DNA of 6,387 nt, from NCBI GenBank assembly GCA_019421385.1, contig JAHZFK010000004.1, forward strand, positions 41,768-48,154, read 5' to 3'. Made by a program: the position numbers and the translations under genes. Positions 1 through 6,215 of this stretch are shown one piece after another (the stretch's first letter is position 1; the number at the start of each line of letters is the position of its first letter). Source of the stretch: Clostridiales bacterium (lineage in GTDB: Bacteria > Bacillota > Clostridia > Oscillospirales > Butyricicoccaceae). A model generated the notes under the pieces. It had not been told where the DNA came from and searched no databases. It was given only the letters and a program-made list of their open reading frames with translations.

Positions 1-1195
1 ATGCCTCTGCCGTGTGAAGGCCTTCTTCCAACACTGCATGATAGATGGCATCGCAATGATCCTCCAGCATCTTGATCACTTGGGGGCAGATTTTCCCATC
101 GTCTCGCATTTGGCCCAAAATACTCATCACTTCGTGCAGTGGAAACGCCTGCTTATAGCTTCTTTCCTCCGACAAGGCACTGACTATGTCACTCACCGCC
201 ACAATGCATTGCGACAGCGTCAAATCCTTTGCATCGATACCGCGTGGATATCCCGATCCATCCAGCGTCTCATGATGCCGAATGGCGATCTGCAAAATAT
301 CATCACTGACACAGCCTTTGAGAATGTCCTCGGTAATCAGTACATGTGATCTCATAATCTCCCATGCACGGCCATCCAACTTTCCCGGACATTCCAGAAT
401 CTCAACTGGTATCGCAATTTTTCCAACGTCGTGCAGGATCGAACCGATGTGAATTTTATCTTTAACGCCCTGATCTAATTCAAAGTAATCCGCCAGCATA
501 TCGCTGACCCGAACCATCATGGAGCAATGCAACGCGGTATAGTGGCTGCGGAAGTCCATGGAGCAGACCAGTGTGCGCAACAGTGCTTCTTTTTCCTCGC
601 TGCTGAGCGTCAATTTCCGCATACGCTCCAATAAAAAGCCGTGAATCGCATCCATATCCTGCATGACAGAAAACTCTTCAAACTGCAACGGCTCTTCTGC
701 GGAAAACATCTTTCGAAATCGCTCTCGGAAGAAATATTGAACCGCATCCATATTTTCCCGACCATGCTTGATAAACACCAGATCAGTCTCATCCACAACA
801 CGCAAGCATTTCATCAGCCATTTCAGCTTTTCATCCACACTGGCGTTGGCGATCTCCGCATCGTTCGCATGATGGTAACGAACGATCGACGCATATTGGG
901 AAAACGGAAAAAATGTCTTCAGAAAAAGGAAACCATAAATCGCATGTGGACAATTCTCTTCGGTATCCAGCTGCACCACATTCCATGTATCGGTTTTCCG
1001 AAAACTTCCAACATCATGGAACAGTACCGTCCAAACAATTTGTCCAATTTCATTTTCTGAAAAACGTCCATCCTGTTCCAACAAACGCATAACACCATAC
1101 GCGACGCGTTCGCCGTGTCCCACCAACAAATCGTTCATACGATTGAGGGAGCGTGTGATTATTTCATATAAACTTTCATTGGATAATTGTATCAT
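1..1195 (-). CDS. Tandem HD domain / HD-GYP protein, probable cyclic-di-GMP phosphodiesterase (3' end outside window)
   Basis: Reading the minus strand from the ATG at 1195 gives an open frame of 398 codons that leaves the window at its left edge, so the C-terminus is missing. The C-terminal part is an HD-GYP domain: H223, HDVGK at 255-259, H284, then HHE at 307-309 and DGSGYP at 312-317, and D336. The family hydrolyses cyclic di-GMP with a two- or three-metal centre in the cytoplasm. The N-terminal part (about 20-145) is a second HD domain with H27, HD at 60-61, H84, HH at 108-109 and D136, but no GYP motif. Between them (about 145-205) lies a charged linker. The usual DxxDAL after the GYP motif reads DIVSAL, so the second Asp is Ser339. 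A ribosome site AAAGGAAG ends six bases before the ATG. The gene follows a terminator, so it is probably transcribed separately from the flagellar operon. Family assignment is firm; substrate and physiological role are inferred. Confidence 0.9.
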   Translation of the reverse strand, partial: MIQLSNESLYEIITRSLNRMNDLLVGHGERVAYGVMRLLEQDGRFSENEIGQIVWTVLFHDVGSFRKTDTWNVVQLDTEENCPHAIYGFLFLKTFFPFSQYASIVRYHHANDAEIANASVDEKLKWLMKCLRVVDETDLVFIKHGRENMDAVQYFFRERFRKMFSAEEPLQFEEFSVMQDMDAIHGFLLERMRKLTLSSEEKEALLRTLVCSMDFRSHYTALHCSMMVRVSDMLADYFELDQGVKDKIHIGSILHDVGKIAIPVEILECPGKLDGRAWEIMRSHVLITEDILKGCVSDDILQIAIRHHETLDGSGYPRGIDAKDLTLSQCIVAVSDIVSALSEERSYKQAFPLHEVMSILGQMRDDGKICPQVIKMLEDHCDAIYHAVLEEGLHTAEA

Positions 1196-1201
1196 TGTGT
1201 T

Positions 1202-1209
1202 CTTCCTTT
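1202..1209 (-). promoter_or_regulatory. Ribosome binding site of the HD-GYP gene
   Basis: AAAGGAAG on the minus strand, six bases before the ATG at 1195. It supports this start for the HD-GYP gene and lies downstream of the terminator of the preceding operon. Confidence 0.75.
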
Positions 1210-1239
1210 GTTCCGTAGATGGATGCTCAGGATGGATTG

Positions 1240-1278
1240 AAAAAAAGAGCGGCAAGGATGTTCTCACACCCCTGCCGC
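1240..1278 (-). terminator. Rho-independent terminator of the flagellar/chemotaxis operon
   Basis: On the minus strand a 13-bp stem (1266-1278 pairing with 1249-1261, two G-U wobbles, otherwise perfect) closes a GAGA loop of the GNRA type (1262-1265). After two bases follows a run of seven T (1240-1246). This is a textbook intrinsic terminator, 46 bases after the stop codon of the EAL-HDOD gene and 45 bases before the start codon of the HD-GYP gene. It therefore separates the two transcripts, unless it is an attenuator. Confidence 0.93.
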
Positions 1279-1286
1279 CGCCGTCA

Positions 1287-1311
1287 TTGCAAACATCGAA
1301 CAATGTTTCAA
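1287..1311 (-). repeat. Short inverted repeat upstream of the terminator
   Basis: A 6-bp perfect inverted repeat AAACAT / ATGTTT separated by six bases, extended outwards by TTG / CAA with one bulged base. It lies between the stop codon at 1325 and the terminator stem. It could be a small RNA hairpin at the 3' end of the message or a protein-binding palindrome. It has no T-run of its own, so it is not a terminator. The function is unknown. Confidence 0.4.
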
Positions 1312-1324
1312 CTATTTTGATTTA

Positions 1325-2605
1325 TTATTCCAAGGGCTGCAATTCCACAGCTTCCGGTTTTGCCGTTGGAGAAGGATTCAGCATCTGATCCCAGATCCGG
1401 TTTACCTCTTCCATGCAGTTAAAGTAAATGGTCGCCAGCTGCGCCGCAGGAATACCAAGCTCTTCTGCATCCGCAGTGATGTTCTTCCAGTCTGCCTTTT
1501 CGTAGCTGATAACCAGCTCCAGCAGCAGACCGCCCTGACCATCACGGTGGAGCAGCGCATTCTTCAGCTCATCCACCATCGGGATATCTGCGATGATCTC
1601 TTCCATCGGTGCATCAATCAAGTACTCCAAGGTCGAGAACATACCAAGCAGGTACGCCTCCGAGCGAGTCAGCACAGGCTTTTTAACATACTTCTGCAGC
1701 TCGCTTGCAAAGCTGGCGCGCATAAAGGAAATCTTGATAAACTCTTCGGAGTCGCCCAATTGCTCCTCATCCTGATCGCCGGCGCTCAACAGATATACCC
1801 AACGTTTGAGCTGGCTCAGACCCAGCGTTACAATCGCTTGCTGAATCGAGGTCGTCTGTGTTCTGCGTGCAAAATACGCAGAGTTTGCAATTTTCAGCAG
1901 GCTATACGACAGCGTAACATCGGTCGATACAATCTGCTCGATCTCATGGATATCCGGCTCTTCTCTCGTGACCGCAACCACCAGACGGAAGAAATTGCTG
2001 CGCAGATAGGTGCTCTGATGTACTTTGTTGGCCATCTGATCGGCAACATATGTACCCTGCATACCGTAAACGCCCAAGCTGATCGCCATATCGCGCAGTT
2101 CCTGCGTATCCACGCCGGTCGCAATGACTTTTTTGTGCATACTATGCGCTACCCGCATGATGTTTTCCGCCGATGCCTGACTCATCTCTTTCAAATCAAT
2201 CTTGATGTAAGCCAAATACTCCATCAGCGCCAGATATCGCGGCATAAACTGAAAATCATTCGCCGCGATTTCATAGCCTTCCTTGACGTACTGCTGCACC
2301 AGATGCATCGCAAACGGATGAATGATGACGCTGTCGTCAATCTGGATCACCAGATCCTTGCTTTTGAACAGATGTGGCGTCCGCTTTGCCAACAAAGAAC
2401 TGGTAAACGTCATAAAGCTGCGGGAATCACGAAGTCCTTTTTCCGAATTCTGCATCAAAAAGTTATAGATCGTTTCCGCTGCTGAAATATCGTTCCCGTT
2501 CTCTCCGCCATAGGCTTCGCTGCCGGAATATTTGATTTCGTACCCAAGGATGTGATTATCCGCATCCTTAATGGCCTGTCTTACGATGAATCTGCTTCTT
2601 TCCAT
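1325..2605 (-). CDS. Degenerate EAL domain plus HDOD domain signalling protein (YuxH/CdgJ type)
   Basis: A 426-residue cytoplasmic protein. Residues about 5-200 form an EAL-like domain in which the signature motifs are eroded: GYEIKY (21-26) at the EAL motif, ANDFQF (115-120) at the usual DDFG, YIKIDL (133-138) recognisable, and ATGVDT (162-167) in place of AEGVET. Cyclic-di-GMP hydrolysis is therefore unlikely. Residues about 205-400 form an HDOD domain: STDVTLSYSLLKIANSAYF (227-245) and the QAIVTLGLSQLKRW stretch (256-269) are typical. Proteins of this architecture act in signalling and several influence motility, which fits the position as last gene of a flagellar operon. The frame can be extended to a TTG at 2629 that overlaps the cheV stop as TTGA. 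I prefer the ATG at 2605 because it has a G-rich ribosome site eight bases upstream and because the family usually begins close to this point. Two TAA stops lie in tandem. A terminator follows. Confidence 0.9.
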   Translation of the reverse strand: MERSRFIVRQAIKDADNHILGYEIKYSGSEAYGGENGNDISAAETIYNFLMQNSEKGLRDSRSFMTFTSSLLAKRTPHLFKSKDLVIQIDDSVIIHPFAMHLVQQYVKEGYEIAANDFQFMPRYLALMEYLAYIKIDLKEMSQASAENIMRVAHSMHKKVIATGVDTQELRDMAISLGVYGMQGTYVADQMANKVHQSTYLRSNFFRLVVAVTREEPDIHEIEQIVSTDVTLSYSLLKIANSAYFARRTQTTSIQQAIVTLGLSQLKRWVYLLSAGDQDEEQLGDSEEFIKISFMRASFASELQKYVKKPVLTRSEAYLLGMFSTLEYLIDAPMEEIIADIPMVDELKNALLHRDGQGGLLLELVISYEKADWKNITADAEELGIPAAQLATIYFNCMEEVNRIWDQMLNPSPTAKPEAVELQPLE

Positions 2606-2613
2606 GGTTGCCG

Positions 2614-2618
2614 CCCCC
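2614..2618 (-). promoter_or_regulatory. Probable ribosome binding site of the EAL-HDOD gene
   Basis: GGGGG eight bases before the ATG at 2605. It is a weak match to the anti-Shine-Dalgarno sequence but has good spacing. It favours the ATG over the upstream TTG at 2629, whose nearest GAGG is about 12 bases away. Confidence 0.4.
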
Positions 2619-2625
2619 GTTTTCC

Positions 2626-3561
2626 TCAATTCGTGCTATTGCCTCGACGCTCCAGCAGCCCATCCATTACGTCCACCAAATGGCCGATTTCCGGTTTGGA
2701 CAACTGCTCATCTGCACCGAGCTGCTTGCCTTTGATCCGCATTTCCTCAGTGACAAGCGAAGAGAAGATAATGACCGGCACCTGTTTCAGCACATTATCC
2801 GACTTAATCAGTCTGGTAAGGCGATGTCCATCCATGCTCGGCATTTCGATATCCGTAATAACCATCGCAACCTTCTTCGAAAGCGAATCCGGATTCTTTG
2901 CCAACGGGCTAATATAATCCCAAAGCTCCTGTCCATTGGCAAACATGGTTAAATTCGTGTATCCTGCCTTATTCAGCGCTTCCTGAATCATGCGCGAAAG
3001 CAGAATCGAATCCTCTGCGATCAGGATGGGGCAATCCCGGTCAACACGGTTGCCCATTCTTTCGATTTCCTTCATCTGAATCGTGGTTTCCGGCGCAATT
3101 TCCGCCACGATCTTTTCAAAATCCAGTACGGTTACCAGCTGATCGTCGCACTGTGCAATACCGGTTGCCACGCCCTCTTCTCCGCCGGAAATGGTCTTAT
3201 CCGGCTTTTGGATCGCGGTCCAAGAAATACGGCTGATACCAACTACCGTATGGACGCGGAAGGCAATGTACATTTTATTGAAATTGGTTACGATAAACAA
3301 ATGCTTCGGATCCGGCTCAGACCGCTTGCCCGTCAAGTAGTACGGCAGATCGACCACCGTCAAAACCGTATCGCGGGGCTTGAAGATTCCCTCGACCGCA
3401 GGATGCGCATGCGGCATCGACTTGACGGGAGCGCTCATCATGATCTCCCTTACCTTTGCCACATTGATACCATACAAGTTATCATCAATCGTAAACTGCA
3501 TGATCTCGATCTCATTCGTACCAGATTCCAGCAAGATTTTACCGCGTTCATTTTCCTGCAT
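2626..3561 (-). CDS. cheV: Chemotaxis protein CheV (CheW-like adaptor plus receiver domain)
   Basis: A 311-residue protein. Residues about 15-165 form a CheW-like coupling domain that docks to receptors and CheA (for example the stretch GINVAKVREIM at 31-41 and VDLPYYL at 70-76). Residues about 176-305 form a response-regulator receiver: acidic pair E183-D184, phosphoacceptor D237 in VITDIEMPSMDG, the conserved Ser/Thr position at S267 and the invariant Lys K289 in LSKPE. All receiver residues are present, so it should be phosphorylated by CheA and adjust receptor-kinase coupling during adaptation, as known for Bacillus subtilis CheV. The frame could begin at a GTG at 3570, but that codon touches the AAGGAG ribosome site. 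The ATG at 3561 has the site at ideal distance and is chosen. The gene follows cheD by 24 bases. Confidence 0.96.
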   Translation of the reverse strand: MQENERGKILLESGTNEIEIMQFTIDDNLYGINVAKVREIMMSAPVKSMPHAHPAVEGIFKPRDTVLTVVDLPYYLTGKRSEPDPKHLFIVTNFNKMYIAFRVHTVVGISRISWTAIQKPDKTISGGEEGVATGIAQCDDQLVTVLDFEKIVAEIAPETTIQMKEIERMGNRVDRDCPILIAEDSILLSRMIQEALNKAGYTNLTMFANGQELWDYISPLAKNPDSLSKKVAMVITDIEMPSMDGHRLTRLIKSDNVLKQVPVIIFSSLVTEEMRIKGKQLGADEQLSKPEIGHLVDVMDGLLERRGNSTN

Positions 3562-3569
3562 TTCTCTCA

Positions 3570-3575
3570 CTCCTT
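3570..3575 (-). promoter_or_regulatory. Ribosome binding site that decides the cheV start
   Basis: AAGGAG eight bases before the ATG at 3561. The alternative GTG at 3568-3570 shares its first base with this site and so cannot be the start served by it. Confidence 0.85.
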
Positions 3576-3585
3576 CTCAATTCTA

Positions 3586-4065
3586 TCAAAGAATACGCTC
3601 CGCTTTGCCATATATTTTGATACAGCCTTCTCCCGTGGCAACATCAAACAAAAGGGTGCGCGCGGTGGAACCGCCGACATCCTCCCGCAGGAGCCGGATA
3701 CGCTCCTGCTGCAGCACATGATGCACACTGTCAATGTTTCGCTGTCCGATATTGCCCAGGCTGCCATTTCCGGCAACATCAAACATTTTAGCGCCGCCCG
3801 CGATCTTTGCCACGATACGAGAGCGCCGTGCCCCCATTTGCTCCATTTTGCTCAGTGTCGTGCGAATACCTGTGTCTGCATATTTGAGCGGAGAAGTCCG
3901 ATTGGTCTCCATATTGATCGGCAGCATGATATGAACCAATGCGCCCAAACGAATGACGGGATCATAAAGGCAGATGCCGATGCCCGACCCCAACGCGTAG
4001 GTGATAAGAACCGCTTCGCCCCTGGCCATTTTCATATCCGCAATGCCAATAGTCAGCTTATTCAT
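3586..4065 (-). CDS. cheD: Chemoreceptor glutamine deamidase CheD, with catalytic cysteine replaced by glycine
   Basis: A 159-residue protein of normal CheD length. Family landmarks: ITYALGSGIGICLYDP at 21-36, VHIMLP at 44-49, AGGAKMF at 89-95, NIGQRN at 105-110, and the closing GGSTARTLLFD segment at 131-141. CheD deamidates receptor glutamines with a Thr/Cys/His active site and binds CheC, stimulating its phosphatase activity. Thr22 and His45 are in place, but the catalytic Cys of the usual LGSC motif is Gly28 (codon GGC at 3982-3984). Another Cys, C32, lies four residues on; a Cys also occurs near there in some active homologues and it is not known to replace the catalytic one. The protein may thus be only a CheC partner, or the base may be a sequencing error (TGC to GGC). 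The start ATG overlaps the cheC stop as ATGA, implying translational coupling, with GGGGA seven bases upstream. Confidence 0.95.
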   Translation of the reverse strand: MNKLTIGIADMKMARGEAVLITYALGSGIGICLYDPVIRLGALVHIMLPINMETNRTSPLKYADTGIRTTLSKMEQMGARRSRIVAKIAGGAKMFDVAGNGSLGNIGQRNIDSVHHVLQQERIRLLREDVGGSTARTLLFDVATGEGCIKIYGKAERIL

Positions 4066-4682
4066 TCACATATCCCCAATTTATTTAACAGATAGTTCAG
4101 GGACCGCATATCAGGTGCGAGCAGCAACCTGCACGGCACCTCTTTTCCTTCCACCAAAAAGCTGCCGCCAATCAGCATAATATAATCCGACTGGTTGCCA
4201 TATGCCGCCATCGGCACCGTGATGATAGCGCCCTGCATGTCGATCGACAGCTGCGGCACCGAAGGCGTAATGCGAACGCCCGACAGTCCGGACAACGCAT
4301 TGATAAACGAGGAAATCAAAATATTGCCAATCTCAATCACAGCAGAATTTTCGATCTCCGTCAGTTCGTCGTAATCCTTGATCTGCTTACCCATGGTGCG
4401 CCCCAGCAAAAGATTGATTGCATCCAGCTGAAAAAGCGCCAACATCAGGCCGTTGATCTCGCCGCGCAAGTCGGAAATGATACCTGCGGCAATTGTTTCA
4501 AAACCACCGAGCTTTTCCACTGCAGCGTTAAATTCCAGAATCTGAACCTCCGGGAGGGGGATACGTACTTCAATTCCCAGCAAGCTCGACAACGATGTTG
4601 CTGCGTTGCCTGTACCGATACTGCCAATTTCACGCAGCGCGTCAATTTGTAGGGAATTCATCTCCTCATACTTTTTTAACAC
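4062..4682 (-). CDS. cheC: CheY-P phosphatase CheC
   Basis: A 206-residue CheC/CheX/FliY family protein that removes phosphate from CheY-P and interacts with CheD. The family signature ([DS]xxxExxN) occurs twice: the first site reads D14, E18 and S21 (EIGSIGTGNAA), the second S113, E117 and N120 (SAVIEIGN). The second site is intact; in the first the conserved Asn is Ser (codon AGT at 4620-4622). The duplicated layout and the C-terminal segment LLLAPDMRSLNYLLNKLGI match full-length CheC and not the single-site CheX. The start is taken as GTG at 4682, because an in-frame TAG lies just upstream and AAGGAAG sits 11 bases before it. An ATG at 4661 has GAGGAG directly abutting it, which leaves no spacer. 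The gene lies 17 bases after flgG and overlaps cheD by four bases. Confidence 0.96.
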   Translation of the reverse strand: MLKKYEEMNSLQIDALREIGSIGTGNAATSLSSLLGIEVRIPLPEVQILEFNAAVEKLGGFETIAAGIISDLRGEINGLMLALFQLDAINLLLGRTMGKQIKDYDELTEIENSAVIEIGNILISSFINALSGLSGVRITPSVPQLSIDMQGAIITVPMAAYGNQSDYIMLIGGSFLVEGKEVPCRLLLAPDMRSLNYLLNKLGICE

Positions 4683-4693
4683 GAACTACCACA

Positions 4694-4700
4694 CTTCCTT
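4694..4700 (-). promoter_or_regulatory. Ribosome binding site of cheC
   Basis: AAGGAAG overlapping the end of the flgG stop codon and 11 bases before the GTG at 4682. The spacing is slightly long, but it is the only fitting site for this gene. Confidence 0.55.
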
Positions 4701-5419
4701 TAACCGTTCCGCAAGCCATTGATCGTAGACTCGATTTCATCCTGCGTCTGAACCATCTTCAGCGCATAAGAGAACGAACGCTGTGCTTCGATCACCTTGA
4801 CAAATTCCGTTCCGACATCCGCATTGGATGCTTCCAGCATTCCGTGAACCGCTCTGCCCTCGCCCGGCATCACCGGACCGTTCTTGGCCACCGGCGCGAA
4901 GCGATTGTTGCCCAAGTGCTGCATATTATCCGTATTGGCAAAATCAAACACACCAACCGGATAATCGGCTTCGGCATCCTGCCCCAGCGCGATCGGCTGC
5001 TGGTTTTGATCGAGCACATAATATCCGTCGGGATCACACAGGTAAAAAGTCTCCAGACCGCCCTGCGTTACGCTGCCCCAGTGGAAATTGCCTGCACGGC
5101 TGTAACTAATCTCTCCGGTCTGCGGATTCAGCAAAGCAAAAAAGCCGCTGCCATTGATGGCGTAATTCTGGCCACCCTGCCGGCTCATCATCGCGCCCTC
5201 CGCAAAATCGGTTGTTGTCTGGATCATCCGGCTACCCGAACCGCGCGGAAGCTGCGCGTTATCCGGTCCGGTCCAGTTACGGTACAGCAAGTCAGCAAAA
5301 TTCGCCTGCTCTGCCTTGAAGCCCACTGTATTGACATTGGCCAGGTTATTCGCCGTCACATTCATTCTCTGCTGCTGCTGCGAGGCCGCAACCGCCGCAG
5401 CATAGAAAGATTGGTTCAT
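4700..5419 (-). CDS. flgG: Flagellar basal-body rod protein, FlgG-like
   Basis: A 239-residue axial protein of the flagellar rod/hook family, exported by the flagellar type III system and without a cleavable signal peptide. The N-terminal rod signature is clear: ANNLANVNTVGFK at 23-35, followed by NFADLLYR, where the DLLY pattern is typical of FlgG. The middle holds the INGSGFFAL motif of the FlgE/F/G family. The C-terminal domain (about 195-239) begins LEASNADVGTEFVKVIEAQR and ends in the usual helix that packs against the N-terminus. It is about 20 residues shorter than the usual FlgG of about 260, apparently in the middle domain. In Bacillus subtilis the equivalent proteins are named FlhO/FlhP, so the exact FlgF/FlgG label is uncertain. 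AAAGGAG lies nine bases before the ATG, and the gap to the upstream gene is 22 bases. Confidence 0.9.
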   Translation of the reverse strand: MNQSFYAAAVAASQQQQRMNVTANNLANVNTVGFKAEQANFADLLYRNWTGPDNAQLPRGSGSRMIQTTTDFAEGAMMSRQGGQNYAINGSGFFALLNPQTGEISYSRAGNFHWGSVTQGGLETFYLCDPDGYYVLDQNQQPIALGQDAEADYPVGVFDFANTDNMQHLGNNRFAPVAKNGPVMPGEGRAVHGMLEASNADVGTEFVKVIEAQRSFSYALKMVQTQDEIESTINGLRNG

Positions 5420-5441
5420 CTGGATTGACTCCTTTCCCCCA

Positions 5442-6197
5442 TTATACGCGGCCCAACTCGGTCGCTGTCTTGGACATGATCTGATCGTACATCTTGGTCA
5501 GCTGCGATGCACTTTGCAGCGCACGCTGGCAGGTCATCATTTCCGTCATCTGCTGCACCAGATCAGTATTGGCGCGCTCCACCATCCGATGATGCACTAC
5601 CGTGCCATTCGCCAGCTGCGGCTGTCCTGCTGCGGTAAACATCCCCTCACCGGTCTTTTCCAAATCCTGCGCAGGATCTGCAAAGGTGAATACGCCAAGC
5701 TGACCAAGTACCTGCCCATCTTCAGTAGAAATGGTTCCATCTGCCGCAGCGTTAATCTTATCCGTTCCCAGATAGATTTGCTGGCCGTTAGGTCCAAGCA
5801 CGCGCCCCTGTCCGGCTAAAGCAAGATAGCCCTGATCGTCCAGCATAAACGAACCATTGCGGGTATAGACCCGTCCCGCATCCGTCTGAATGGCAAAATA
5901 GCCATCCCCTTCCAGGCCGAAATCCAAGGGTAATCCCGTCGATTGCAAAGCCCCCTGAGAATGGTCGGTATATACCTCATCCAACGCAGTGATGTAGCTG
6001 GTGGTTGTGCCAAGCTCCTGCGGATTCTTTTGCTTGTTGCCGATCTGGCTGCGCATCACTTCGTCAAAGGTCGTATCCGCATAACGGTCCGCCTTATAAC
6101 CCACCGTAGCCGTGTTGCTCATGTTGTTGCCAACAACATCCAGATTTCTGGTCTGGGTCAGCATAGCGGAACTCAAATCATAGAACCCTTTAAACAT
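5442..6197 (-). CDS. flgF: Flagellar basal-body rod protein, FlgF-like (FlgF/FlhO type)
   Basis: A 251-residue paralogue of the next gene in the operon. The N-terminal rod signature reads NNMSNTATVGYKADRY (24-39). The central FlgE/F/G motif is GLEGDGYFAIQ, followed by YTRNGSF. The C-terminal domain (about 205-251) begins MVERANTDLVQQMTEMMTCQR. These proteins polymerise into the proximal and distal rod through paired terminal helices. Assignment as FlgF and not FlgG rests on gene order (first of a tandem pair) and on the absence of the DLLY motif; the two are hard to separate by eye, and FlhO of Bacillus is an equally good name. The start ATG has GAGGAG nine bases upstream and lies 18 bases after the sigma factor stop codon, so the genes are probably co-transcribed. 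Confidence 0.88.
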   Translation of the reverse strand: MFKGFYDLSSAMLTQTRNLDVVGNNMSNTATVGYKADRYADTTFDEVMRSQIGNKQKNPQELGTTTSYITALDEVYTDHSQGALQSTGLPLDFGLEGDGYFAIQTDAGRVYTRNGSFMLDDQGYLALAGQGRVLGPNGQQIYLGTDKINAAADGTISTEDGQVLGQLGVFTFADPAQDLEKTGEGMFTAAGQPQLANGTVVHHRMVERANTDLVQQMTEMMTCQRALQSASQLTKMYDQIMSKTATELGRV

Positions 6198-6215
6198 ATC
6201 CTCAATCTCCTCTGC

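Larger units (their letters stand above)
1196..1324. other. Intergenic region between the operon and the HD-GYP gene
   Basis: The only sizeable gene-free stretch (129 bases). It holds a short inverted repeat, the operon terminator and the ribosome binding site of the HD-GYP gene. I searched by eye for sigma-A (TTGACA / TATAAT) and sigma-28 (TAAA / GCCGATAA) promoters on the minus strand and saw no convincing match between the terminator and the ATG, so how the HD-GYP gene is transcribed stays open. Confidence 0.6.

Noticed and set aside
14..349. Plus-strand open frame of 111 codons at the left edge, and a similar one at 641-1060
   Set aside because: Both are antisense to the HD-GYP gene, whose frame is open through the whole region and carries intact HD and GYP motifs.
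1547..2485. Long plus-strand open frame of 312 codons
   Set aside because: It lies wholly antisense to the EAL-HDOD gene, its translation is rich in His, Arg and Gln with no recognisable domain, and the minus-strand frame has clear family motifs. It is a shadow.
2606..2629. TTG start at 2629 for the EAL-HDOD gene, overlapping the cheV stop as TTGA
   Set aside because: Such overlaps occur, but the ribosome site spacing and the usual N-terminus of the family favour the ATG at 2605. The alternative adds only eight residues.
3208..4095. Plus-strand open frame of 295 codons
   Set aside because: Antisense to cheV and cheD and crossing their boundary; composition is of shadow type and no motif is seen.
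4595..5428. Plus-strand open frame of 277 codons
   Set aside because: Antisense to flgG and the start of cheC, both of which are firmly identified on the other strand.
5438..5443. TATAAT hexamer on the minus strand just before flgG, considered as a sigma-A -10 element
   Set aside because: It spans the flgF stop codon and has no fitting -35 at 16-18 bases (nearest weak match at 19), so it is probably chance; the genes are close enough to be co-transcribed.
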